From: Alphaproteobacteria bacterium
GTDB taxonomy: Bacteria > Pseudomonadota > Alphaproteobacteria > GCA-2731375
DNA: 20,322 nucleotides
NCBI GenBank assembly: GCA_030746295.1
Contig: JASLMY010000068.1
Span: 1-20,322, forward strand
Direction of reading: 5' to 3'
In this document: positions 13,642 to 20,322 of the stretch, piece after piece
How the letters are laid out: each line of letters opens with the position of its first letter
Numbering within the stretch: position 1 is the first letter of the stretch
Program-made: the position numbers and the translations under genes
Notes under the pieces: generated by a model
Told to the model about the DNA's origin: nothing
Database searches by the model: none
What the model saw: the letters and a program-made list of their open reading frames with translations, nothing else

Positions 13642-14094
13642 ATGCTTCGTCTGGTCTGGATTGTATTTGCGGTCGTCGTCGCCATGGTCGTCGTCTTTCC
13701 GATGTCGCTTGCCGCGTACACGCTCATCTTCGCCTCCAGTGCCTACGGCTGGGCCGGAGAGCTTGTTTGGGCTCTGGCCGCAATCGTCGGATACGGGCTC
13801 GTCGGTCTTCTGTTTTCCGGCATCTTGCTGCTGTACCCGAGGTGGTCGAAGGCCGAGGCGGCCGAGCGTGCCAGCGACGAGACCCTCCTGCGCGTCACCT
13901 TTCTACTGCCCTGCATCCTCTTCGGTGCCTTGGGACTGGTCCTCCAGTTCTATTGGATGGCGACGACGGCGTATGTCGACCTTTCCATGGTCGTTCTCAC
14001 CTTGGTCTTCTTCATCGTCAGCAACGCCGCCTTGGCGGCCGGATTGTGGTTTCGCCAGCTAGGGCATCGGCCGCAGGCGCGACGGCCCGAATGA
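13642..14094 (+). CDS. Small four-helix membrane protein, unknown family
   Basis: 150 residues with four hydrophobic segments at about 5-30, 42-65, 83-105 and 112-137, a charged loop (SKAEAAERASDE) between helices 2 and 3, and a basic tail. GGGGGA lies 7 bases before the ATG. I do not recognise the family and see no conserved catalytic residues. It begins 36 bases after the end of the puuE relic on the same strand, so the relic promoter may now serve it. The clean hydrophobic pattern in this frame supports a real gene. Confidence 0.7.
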   Translation: MLRLVWIVFAVVVAMVVVFPMSLAAYTLIFASSAYGWAGELVWALAAIVGYGLVGLLFSGILLLYPRWSKAEAAERASDETLLRVTFLLPCILFGALGLVLQFYWMATTAYVDLSMVVLTLVFFIVSNAALAAGLWFRQLGHRPQARRPE

Positions 14095-14164
14095 GGGGGC
14101 CATGCGTTCGTTTGGCTGATCGGCCACGGGTCGTCGGCCGCGTGCCACCGCCGGCCCGACGAGA

Positions 14165-14193
14165 TTTCAAGTGGCGGCGGTTTGGCCTATCTT
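14165..14193 (+). promoter_or_regulatory. Candidate promoter of the gamma-glutamyltransferase gene
   Basis: TTTCAA (14165-14170), 17 bases, TATCTT (14188-14193), 37 bases before the chosen ATG. The -10 context GCCTATCTT resembles GCCTATGCT of the puuE promoter. The -35 is weak (three of six). Confidence 0.35.
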
Positions 14194-14230
14194 GATTGGT
14201 GGGATCGGCGAAGCAACGAGGCGGGAAACG

Positions 14231-15988
14231 ATGGCGACCAAGTTCGAGGACGAGGGCAGGGTGAGGGCGGCGGGGCCGATGCGGCCGGCGTTGCAGGGGA
14301 CGCGGCACATGGTTTCCGCCGGGCACTACCTGGCGGCGCATGCCGGCTTCGAGATACTGGAGGCAGGCGGCAACGCCGTCGATGCGGGCGTCGCCGGCGG
14401 CCTGGTGCTGGGCGTGGTGCAGAGCGAACTCGTCAACATCGCCGGTGTCGCGCCGATCATGATCTACCTGGCCGAAGCCCGAGAGGTCGTCACCATCTCG
14501 GGCCTCGGCGTCTGGCCGAAGGCGCTTCAGCCCGACCTCTTCCAGCGCGAGCACGACGGCGCGATCCCTGAGAGTATCCTGCGCACCGTGGTGCCGGCGG
14601 CCCCCGACGCCTGGATCACGGCACTGGCGCGCTACGGCACGATGCGCTTCGGCGAGGTCGCGCGCGCTGCGATCCGCTTCGCCGCCGACGGCTTCGTCAT
14701 GCACCCGCTGATGGCCAAGCTGATCTCCGAGAACGCCGACGGCTACCGCCGCTGGCCCGCCAACGCGGCGATCTACCTGCCGGGCGGCCAGCCGCCGGCG
14801 GTCGGCGACCGTTTCGTGCAGGCCGATCTCGCCCGGACGCTGCAATACATGGCGGATGAGGAGCGGGCGGCGGCGAATGGCGATCGCGAGGCCGCACTGG
14901 CCGTGGCGCGGGACGCCTTTTACAAGGGCGACATCGCCCGAGAGATCGTCCGCTATCACGAGGCCAACGGCGGCCTGATGCGGGCGGAGGACCTGGCCGA
15001 GTATCGCTCCGCCGTCGAGCCACCGGTCTCGACCCGCTTCCGTGGCACCGACGTCTACGCCTGCGGTCCCTGGTGCCAGGGGCCGGCCCTGCCGCAGGCC
15101 TTGAACATCCTCGATGGCATCGACCTCGAAGGCTTGGGCCACAACTCACCGGCCTACATCCACGCGCTAACCGAGACCATGAAGCTCGTCTTCGCCGACC
15201 GCCACGCCCATATCGGCGACCCGCGCTTCGTCGAGGTGCCCTTGGATGGGCTTCTCTCCGAGGCCTACGCGGCCGAGCGCCGGGCGCTGATCCGCGACAA
15301 CGAGGCCTGGCCCGACATGCCGCCGGCCGGCGACCCGTCGCGCGGGGCCGCCATCGCCGCGGCGACGGCGCCTGTCGAGGCGCGCGACGAGCCGGCGACG
15401 GCTCTCGATACCTCCTATATCGCGGTCGTCGATAGCGACGGCAACGCCTTCTCGGCGACGCCGAGCGATACTTCGCACAACGGCCCCGTGGTGCCCGGCA
15501 CCGGCCTCTGCCCCTCGACCCGGGGCTCGCAGTCCTGGACCGACCCGGCGCATCCCTCCAGCGCCGCACCCGGCAAGCGGCCGCGGCTGACGCCGAACCC
15601 GGCGATCGCGGTGCGCGATGGCGAGTACGTCATGCCCTTCGGCACGCCGGGCGGTGACGTCCAGATACAGGCCATGGTGCAGACCTTCCTCAACCTCGAG
15701 GTCTTCGCGATGGAGGCGCAGACGGCGGTGGAGGCGCCTCGCTTCGCCACTGCCAGCTTTCCCAACTCGTTCGAACCCCACAACCACTACCCCGGCCGCC
15801 TGATGCTGGAGGGCTCGATCGCGGAAGAGACCGGCGATGCGCTGGCGGCGCTCGGCCACGAGGTCCAGTGGTGGCCGGCGGGCGACTACAAGGCCGGTGC
15901 CATGTGCCTCGTCAAGTCGGACATGGCGAGCGGCATCTATCAGGGCGCCGCCGACTTCCGCCGGGCCTGCTACGCGGTCGGCTGGTAA
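14231..15988 (+). CDS. ggt: Gamma-glutamyltransferase family protein
   Basis: 585 residues. ATG 14231 follows GAGGCGGGAA. A GTG at 14171 is also in frame but lies inside the candidate promoter. The fold is an N-terminal nucleophile hydrolase: the N-terminal part has GNAVDAGVAGGLVLGVVQ, and the proenzyme processing site is Thr394 in DTSYIAVVDSDGNAFS, where the new N-terminal Thr is the nucleophile after self-cleavage. FGTPGGDVQIQAMVQ is the late substrate-site segment. Classical family members take gamma-glutamyl groups from glutathione and similar compounds. The usual TTHxS is TSYIA here and no signal peptide is present, so this is a divergent, probably cytoplasmic member with unknown donor. 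It converges on the MmgE/PrpD gene. Confidence 0.87.
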   Translation: MATKFEDEGRVRAAGPMRPALQGTRHMVSAGHYLAAHAGFEILEAGGNAVDAGVAGGLVLGVVQSELVNIAGVAPIMIYLAEAREVVTISGLGVWPKALQPDLFQREHDGAIPESILRTVVPAAPDAWITALARYGTMRFGEVARAAIRFAADGFVMHPLMAKLISENADGYRRWPANAAIYLPGGQPPAVGDRFVQADLARTLQYMADEERAAANGDREAALAVARDAFYKGDIAREIVRYHEANGGLMRAEDLAEYRSAVEPPVSTRFRGTDVYACGPWCQGPALPQALNILDGIDLEGLGHNSPAYIHALTETMKLVFADRHAHIGDPRFVEVPLDGLLSEAYAAERRALIRDNEAWPDMPPAGDPSRGAAIAAATAPVEARDEPATALDTSYIAVVDSDGNAFSATPSDTSHNGPVVPGTGLCPSTRGSQSWTDPAHPSSAAPGKRPRLTPNPAIAVRDGEYVMPFGTPGGDVQIQAMVQTFLNLEVFAMEAQTAVEAPRFATASFPNSFEPHNHYPGRLMLEGSIAEETGDALAALGHEVQWWPAGDYKAGAMCLVKSDMASGIYQGAADFRRACYAVGW

Positions 15989-16003
15989 GGGCCGGCCGGC
16001 CCT
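15988..16003. terminator. Perfect palindrome across convergent stop codons
   Basis: AGGGCCGGCCGGCCCT is a perfect 16-base inverted repeat. It starts at the last base of the ggt TAA and includes two bases of the MmgE/PrpD TAG. As RNA it can form a 6-bp stem with a 4-base loop from either strand. It is a plausible bidirectional terminator, though without a U-run on either side. Confidence 0.45.
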
Positions 16004-17408
16004 ATACCGCGGGCACCAATAGCTCGGCGACCGCACCGGCGGCCTCGGCGCTGTCCAGCCGCCAGAGGGCGTCGAGCGCCGCCGCGGTTCGCTCCGCACC
16101 CAGGACCGGCATCACCAGGCCGGTGAACTTCGCCGCCAGGGCGTCGTCGTCGAGGGGGTAGAGGTAGTCGCCGGAGGCCTCGTCGACGGCGTTCTCGAAG
16201 GCACGCCCGTCGGTGGTGACGAGGCGCACCTCGGCCGGGCGCCGGCGCGGATAGTCGGCCTCGGCGGCGTCCGCCACGGTCACCTCGATCTTGGCGCAGG
16301 CGGCGACGGTCTCGGGATCGCAGCGCGCGGCCTCGTCGAAGTCGTGGAGCGTCACCCGGCGCTTGCGGAGCCCGGTCGCCATGACGAACGGGAAGGAGAG
16401 CTGCGCCGTCGCCATATTCTCCCAGCCGCTCGCCGCGTGCGAGGCGGCGACGGCATAGGTGCCGACCTCCACCGCCGCCACGTCGTCCGGCGCCAGGTCG
16501 TGCGCGTTCAAGAGCGCCAACATGGCGTCCAGGGCCGGCTGGATGTGGCGGCAGCAGGCGTGCGGCTTGACGTAGCATTGCGTGATCGCGAAGGGTGGCG
16601 GCGAAGCGAAGAGGTCGACCGCCCCGTAGTCGCGCTTCGCCACATCGCCGCCGGCGAAGGCTTGGAAAAAACCGTCCCGGCCTTCCAGCACGTCGGGCGG
16701 CCCCTCCATGCCGCGTTGGGCCTGGAGGGCGGCCTGTAGCCCCTCGCGGGCGGCGTGGCCGGGGTGCAGACGCTTGACGTCGCCACCGCCGTTCATGAAG
16801 GCGAAGAGGCCGCCGGCCGAGCTCGCCGCCAGGCCGAGGGCGTTCCCCATCTGCGCTTCGTCGAGGCCGAGCAAGACCCCGGCCGCGCCCGCCGCCGCGA
16901 AGACGCCGGCGGTCGAGGTGTTGTGGAAGCCGCGCCAGCGGGCATGCGGGTGCGCGGTCTCGGCGATCCGGCAGGCGATCTCGTAGCCGACGACCACCGC
17001 CGCGATCAGCGCCTCGCCGTCACACGGGCTCAGGTGCGCCGCCGCTAAGGCGGCCGGCACGACGACGGCGCCCGGATGCACCGAGCCGGCGCGGTAGCCG
17101 TCGTCGAGCTCCAGCCCATGCGCGCTGACGCCGGCGAGGTAGGCAGCCGACAGCGGGTCCGCCCGCCGGGCCCGCCCGGGCACCGGGACCACGCCCGCAG
17201 GCATCGTTGATGCCAGCACCGCTTCGGCGATCTCGCTCGGCTTCTGCTGGGCACCGGCGACGATGGCGCCCAGTGTATCGAGGATGTGCCGTTTGGCGGC
17301 GTGGCGGGTGGCGGCATCGAGGTCGTCGTAGCCGAGGTGGCAGGCGAGCCGGATCAAGTGCCGGGTAGCACCCGCGCCGGCGTCGCTTCGGATTTCGGCC
17401 AGGCTCAC
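16002..17408 (-). CDS. MmgE/PrpD family protein
   Basis: 468 residues, the full length of the MmgE/PrpD family (2-methylcitrate dehydratase, cis-aconitate decarboxylase and related enzymes). Family features are the helical HILDTLGAIVAGA start, AYLAGVSAHGLELDDGYR, HPGAVVVPAALA, the FHNTSTAGVFAAAGAAGVLLGL core, and GGDVKRLHPGHAAREGLQAA with conserved Lys/His. The start is GTG 17408, with AAGGAGAG upstream, sharing the bases GTGA with the stop of the acyl-CoA synthetase gene, so translation is coupled. No methylcitrate-cycle genes (prpB, prpC) are near, so propionate breakdown is unlikely. A lyase or epimerase step on an organic acid whose product is handled by the synthetase is possible. Confidence 0.86.
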   Translation of the reverse strand: MSLAEIRSDAGAGATRHLIRLACHLGYDDLDAATRHAAKRHILDTLGAIVAGAQQKPSEIAEAVLASTMPAGVVPVPGRARRADPLSAAYLAGVSAHGLELDDGYRAGSVHPGAVVVPAALAAAHLSPCDGEALIAAVVVGYEIACRIAETAHPHARWRGFHNTSTAGVFAAAGAAGVLLGLDEAQMGNALGLAASSAGGLFAFMNGGGDVKRLHPGHAAREGLQAALQAQRGMEGPPDVLEGRDGFFQAFAGGDVAKRDYGAVDLFASPPPFAITQCYVKPHACCRHIQPALDAMLALLNAHDLAPDDVAAVEVGTYAVAASHAASGWENMATAQLSFPFVMATGLRKRRVTLHDFDEAARCDPETVAACAKIEVTVADAAEADYPRRRPAEVRLVTTDGRAFENAVDEASGDYLYPLDDDALAAKFTGLVMPVLGAERTAAALDALWRLDSAEAAGAVAELLVPAV

Positions 17409-19516
17409 GAGGGCTCTCCTTCCAGGCTGGCGTTGACGATCAGGCCGTCGACGGCGACCACGCCCTCGCCGGCAGGTTTGACGATAAGCGGGTTGATCTC
17501 GGCTTCCAAGACGCCCGCGTCGGGCAAACGGGCGAGGTCCGACAGCGCCGCGAGGGCGCCCGCCAGGGCATCGATGTCGGCTGCCGGCGCGCCTCGAAAG
17601 CCTTTCAGCAGCGCCGCCCCCTGCAGCGACTCGATCATCTCTCGCGCCGTCTCCAGGCTGACCGGCGCCCGCCGGACGGCGACGTCGTCATAGACCTCGG
17701 CCATGGTGCCGCCCGAGCCGACAACTGCCAGCGGCCCGATCAGCGGGTCGCGCTTGTAGCCGATCAGGACCTCGGCGACGCCGCTCTCCATCGCCTGCAC
17801 CAGTAGACCGTCGAGCCGCACCTCCGGCTGGCTCGCCGCCATTGTCTTGACGATATGCTGACAGACGAACGCCAGCTCGGCCGCGTCGTTGACACCGAGG
17901 GTGACGCCGCCGGCCTCGGTCTTGTGGGCGAGGTCGGCCGACAGCGCCTTGACCGCGACCGGAAAGAAATCGATCGCCGCCACTTGTTCCGGCGTCACCG
18001 GCAGGTCGAGGACGGCGGCGGGCCCGCGCGGGACGCCCAGGCTTTCGAAGATCGTGAGGGCGGCGTGCTCGTTTGCAGCGCCGTCGGCCAGCAGGGCCGC
18101 CGCGGCGCCGGTATCGCCGATCGGTGGGCGCTCGGCCCCCGCCGGCGTGCGTCGGCGCAGCACCGCGGCCAAGGCGTCGGCGCAAGATTCAGGGGTACGA
18201 AAGGCGGCGATGTCGGCTTCGGCCAGCAGCGCCAGCGAGGCGTCGGCCTCGGGCGTCAGAAAGACCGCGAGCGGCTTCTGCCGCTGCCGCGTCTCTAGGA
18301 TCGGGGCGACCGCCAGCTCGGCATGGAATTGGGCCGACGAGCCGACCACGGCGACGACGGCATCGGTGTGGCCCGAGTCCAACAATGCTGCCAGGATGGC
18401 GCCATAGACCTCGGGCCGGGCGCCGGCCAGCGTGACGTCGATCAGCCGGTCGGGGCCGATCTCGATGCCGTTGGCCGCCAATTCACGACGCAGACCATCG
18501 GGTGGGGCCGGCACGTCGATGCCGCGAAGGCCCAACTGGTCCACCACCATGGCGCCGCCGCCGCCCGAGGTGGTCAGCACGGCGACCCGTGTCGCCGGCG
18601 CCTTCCGGGCCGGCGCACAGACGGCCAGCGCGCCCGTCTCCAATAGTGCTTCGAAGGTGTCGATCCGAAGGATGCCGACGTCGTCGAGGAAAGCGTCGAC
18701 GGCGGCATCGTTGCCGGCGAGCGCGCCGGTGTGGCTGGTAGCGAGCTCGGCGCCGAGCTCGGAGCGGCCGAGCTTGTAGGCGATCACGGGCTTGCCCGCC
18801 GCATGCGCGCGGGCCGCCATGGCGGCGATCCGGCCAGCGTCGCGGATCGTCTCGAGGAAAAGGAGGATGATCCGGGTGGCATCGTCGTCGACCAGCAGGT
18901 CCGCCACTTCGCCCAGCTTCAGGTCGGCCTCGTTGCCGACCGAGACCAGCTTGGAGAAGCCGAACCCCCGGGCCTGGCCGCGCGAGAGGATGGCGCCGAT
19001 CAGGCTGCCGCTCTGCGAGACGAGGCCGGTCCGGCCGGGCAGCAGGTGGTCGATCTCCAAGACGGCGTTGGCCGAGATGGCGATGCCGTCGCTGGCGTTG
19101 ATGACGCCGATGCAGTTCGGGCCGAGAAGGCGCATGCCGCTCGTGCTTGCCGCCTCCAGCAGCTCCCGTTGCCGGGTCAGGCCGTCCGCGCCCGCCTCGG
19201 CGAAGCCGCCGGCCAAGATCGAGGCGCAGGCGACGCCGCGCTCGCCGCAGGCCCGGACCGTCTCGATCACCCGCTCCGTCGGCAGCATGATGTGGACGTG
19301 CTCGACACCGTCGGGCATCGCCTCGGGCGAGGCGTAGGCCGGCTCGCCAAATACCTCCTCGCGACCAGGATTGATCGGATAGAGCGGCCCGGCGAAACCA
19401 TGGCGGCGGAGGTAACGCTGCGGCCTGGAGGTCGTCTTGGCGACGTCGGCGGAGGCACCGACGAGGGCGATGCTGGCCGGCGCCAGCAGCGCCCGGCCGA
19501 GGTCTGGCTTGCTCAT
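17405..19516 (-). CDS. NDP-forming acyl-CoA synthetase (ADP-forming acetate-CoA ligase type)
   Basis: 703 residues from ATG 19516 (a GTG two codons upstream is also possible). This is the fused alpha-beta form: a CoA-binding domain with SIALVGAS near the start and LLGPNCIGV at about 130-140, succinyl-CoA-ligase-like domains with LVSQSGSLIGA, the phosphorylated histidine His262 in TSHTGALAGND, and a C-terminal ATP-grasp domain with LAHKTEAGGV and EAEINPLIV. The family interconverts acyl-CoA plus ADP and phosphate with free acid plus ATP. Substrates range from acetate to aryl acids and cannot be predicted here. It is cytoplasmic. It lies 64 bases after the partial gene at the right edge and overlaps the MmgE/PrpD gene by four bases. 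Confidence 0.9.
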   Translation of the reverse strand: MSKPDLGRALLAPASIALVGASADVAKTTSRPQRYLRRHGFAGPLYPINPGREEVFGEPAYASPEAMPDGVEHVHIMLPTERVIETVRACGERGVACASILAGGFAEAGADGLTRQRELLEAASTSGMRLLGPNCIGVINASDGIAISANAVLEIDHLLPGRTGLVSQSGSLIGAILSRGQARGFGFSKLVSVGNEADLKLGEVADLLVDDDATRIILLFLETIRDAGRIAAMAARAHAAGKPVIAYKLGRSELGAELATSHTGALAGNDAAVDAFLDDVGILRIDTFEALLETGALAVCAPARKAPATRVAVLTTSGGGGAMVVDQLGLRGIDVPAPPDGLRRELAANGIEIGPDRLIDVTLAGARPEVYGAILAALLDSGHTDAVVAVVGSSAQFHAELAVAPILETRQRQKPLAVFLTPEADASLALLAEADIAAFRTPESCADALAAVLRRRTPAGAERPPIGDTGAAAALLADGAANEHAALTIFESLGVPRGPAAVLDLPVTPEQVAAIDFFPVAVKALSADLAHKTEAGGVTLGVNDAAELAFVCQHIVKTMAASQPEVRLDGLLVQAMESGVAEVLIGYKRDPLIGPLAVVGSGGTMAEVYDDVAVRRAPVSLETAREMIESLQGAALLKGFRGAPAADIDALAGALAALSDLARLPDAGVLEAEINPLIVKPAGEGVVAVDGLIVNASLEGEPS

Positions 19517-19580
19517 ACCCACGATGAAAACCCGATGAGCCGCGCGATTGGGAAAGCCGGCACGTTAGCGACACTGCTCC

Positions 19581-20322
19581 TCAGCGGCAATAGCAGATCT
19601 GGAAGGCGCTATGGCTTTTTGGCCCGGGCGGGCAGAGCCCGTAGCCCGCTCGGCCCAGGCCGTCGGGTTCGAGGCGCTTCTGCATCGCCGTCCAGCGCTC
19701 GGGCGCGCCCTGTAATGCGCTGTGCTGCCGCAGCGCCTCGGCCAGCTGTGGGCTGAAGTCCCCGACCATGTTGCTGCTGCCGGCGAAATACCAAAGGGCG
19801 CTCAGGTCGCTGCCGTCCTGGTAGATCGGGGCAACCTTGGCGCGGCGACCCGGCCGCTTGCAGCCCGTTTCGGCCTTCTGGCCGGTCCCGCAAACGGGCA
19901 GACCCGGCGAGACGGTGTCCAGGCAAAGCCGGTCGGGGCTGTCCAACAGGGCGATCGTGCCCGGAAAGAGGCGGAAGGTGAACCGGCTCCGGCCACTGGC
20001 GTCCAATCGTCGGGGGGGTTGGTTCCTGGCCGGCCTGCTTCGGAACAGCACTGCCTTCAGGAGCGCCAGGGGACCCACCTCCTGGTCGATATGGTAATCC
20101 TTGAAGTAGCCGCTGCCCGAGGTGAGCGTGGCGAAGGCGTCGTCGAGCGGCACCTCGATGATGGGCCCCATGCGAATTTCGGGCGCGTAGACCAGGCCGT
20201 CGGGTGCGCTGTCGTGGCTGACCTCGATCTCGACGACGACGCCGACCGGGCCGTCGAAGCCCGGCCATTCGATCATCGTTTCCCGGTACTCGGTGATGCT
20301 GAGCGAGCGGGCGAGCGAAAGC
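19581..20322 (-). CDS. Protein of unknown function, partial (N-terminus beyond right edge)
   Basis: The frame is open from base 20322 to TGA at 19581. An internal ATG at 20276 is not necessarily the start, since SLSITEYRETMIEWPG reads through it as plausible protein. About 247 residues are visible. The first half has hydrophobic beta-like stretches (VGVVVEIEVS, YAPEIRMGPIIEV) and a YFKDYHIDQEVGPLALLKAVLF segment. The middle has cysteines in RLCLD, LPVCGTG and ETGCKRPGRR, then ALWYFAGSSNMVGDFSPQLAEAL. The end is GLCPPGPK followed by ICYCR. I do not recognise the family. The cysteine spacing does not match the repeat proteins at the left edge. Confidence 0.6.
   Translation of the reverse strand, partial: LSLARSLSITEYRETMIEWPGFDGPVGVVVEIEVSHDSAPDGLVYAPEIRMGPIIEVPLDDAFATLTSGSGYFKDYHIDQEVGPLALLKAVLFRSRPARNQPPRRLDASGRSRFTFRLFPGTIALLDSPDRLCLDTVSPGLPVCGTGQKAETGCKRPGRRAKVAPIYQDGSDLSALWYFAGSSNMVGDFSPQLAEALRQHSALQGAPERWTAMQKRLEPDGLGRAGYGLCPPGPKSHSAFQICYCR

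Noticed and set aside
14120..14145. CGGCC...GGCCG inverted repeat after the membrane-protein gene as a terminator
   Set aside because: Short stem with a long loop and no U-run. Such repeats are expected by chance at this GC content.
19581..20322. Kinship of the right-edge Cys-containing protein to the left-edge Cys-repeat proteins
   Set aside because: There is no Cys-x12-Trp-x5-Cys unit and no 50-residue period. The cysteines are irregular.

Overview
The window is about 20 kb of uniformly GC-rich, densely coded bacterial chromosome. Gene content (HspQ, a NudF-type ADP-ribose pyrophosphatase, an AlaX-type editing protein beside cysteine synthase and mercaptopyruvate sulfurtransferase, an EmrB-type DHA2 exporter, MmgE/PrpD and NDP-forming acyl-CoA synthetase genes) suggests an alphaproteobacterium, perhaps of the Rhodospirillales. 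That placement is inference. I saw no rRNA, tRNA, CRISPR array, transposase or integrase.

Left region (1-3801, all minus strand): a probable operon reading cysK-like cysteine synthase, AlaX-type editing protein, sseA, and then two small exported proteins of a family I do not recognise. These two are paralogues with a rigid cysteine spacing. The complete one is four 50-residue repeats, with Trp and the second Cys recurring at exactly 50 residues. The other runs off the left edge. This is the best candidate in the window for an undescribed protein family.

Second block (3814-8599, minus): hspQ, an NhaP-type Na+/H+ antiporter and a NudF-type Nudix hydrolase form a tight stress/housekeeping operon. 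Upstream lie an exported Sel1-repeat protein with a long unrecognised C-terminal part and a small acidic low-complexity protein.

Third block (8784-14094): an amidase and an EmrB-type exporter on the minus strand are divergent from a puuE-type (allantoinase/polysaccharide deacetylase family) gene. The control region between amidase and puuE has a decayed second copy about 1.66 kb away, at 13370-13605. The copy keeps both start codons, nearly the same spacing (107 versus 108 bases), the same -35/-10 pair with a 17-base spacer, and a recognisable puuE N-terminus ended by TAG. A membrane-anchored cytochrome c gene lies between the two copies, and a small four-helix membrane protein follows the relic.

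Right region (14095-20322): a gamma-glutamyltransferase gene (plus) converges on an MmgE/PrpD gene and an NDP-forming acyl-CoA synthetase gene (minus; coupled by a GTGA overlap). A perfect 16-base palindrome covers the convergent stop codons. An unrecognised gene enters from the right edge. Amidase, PuuE-like and gamma-glutamyl enzymes all act on C-N bonds, so the right half may be a nitrogenous-compound catabolic neighbourhood, but the substrate cannot be read from the sequence.
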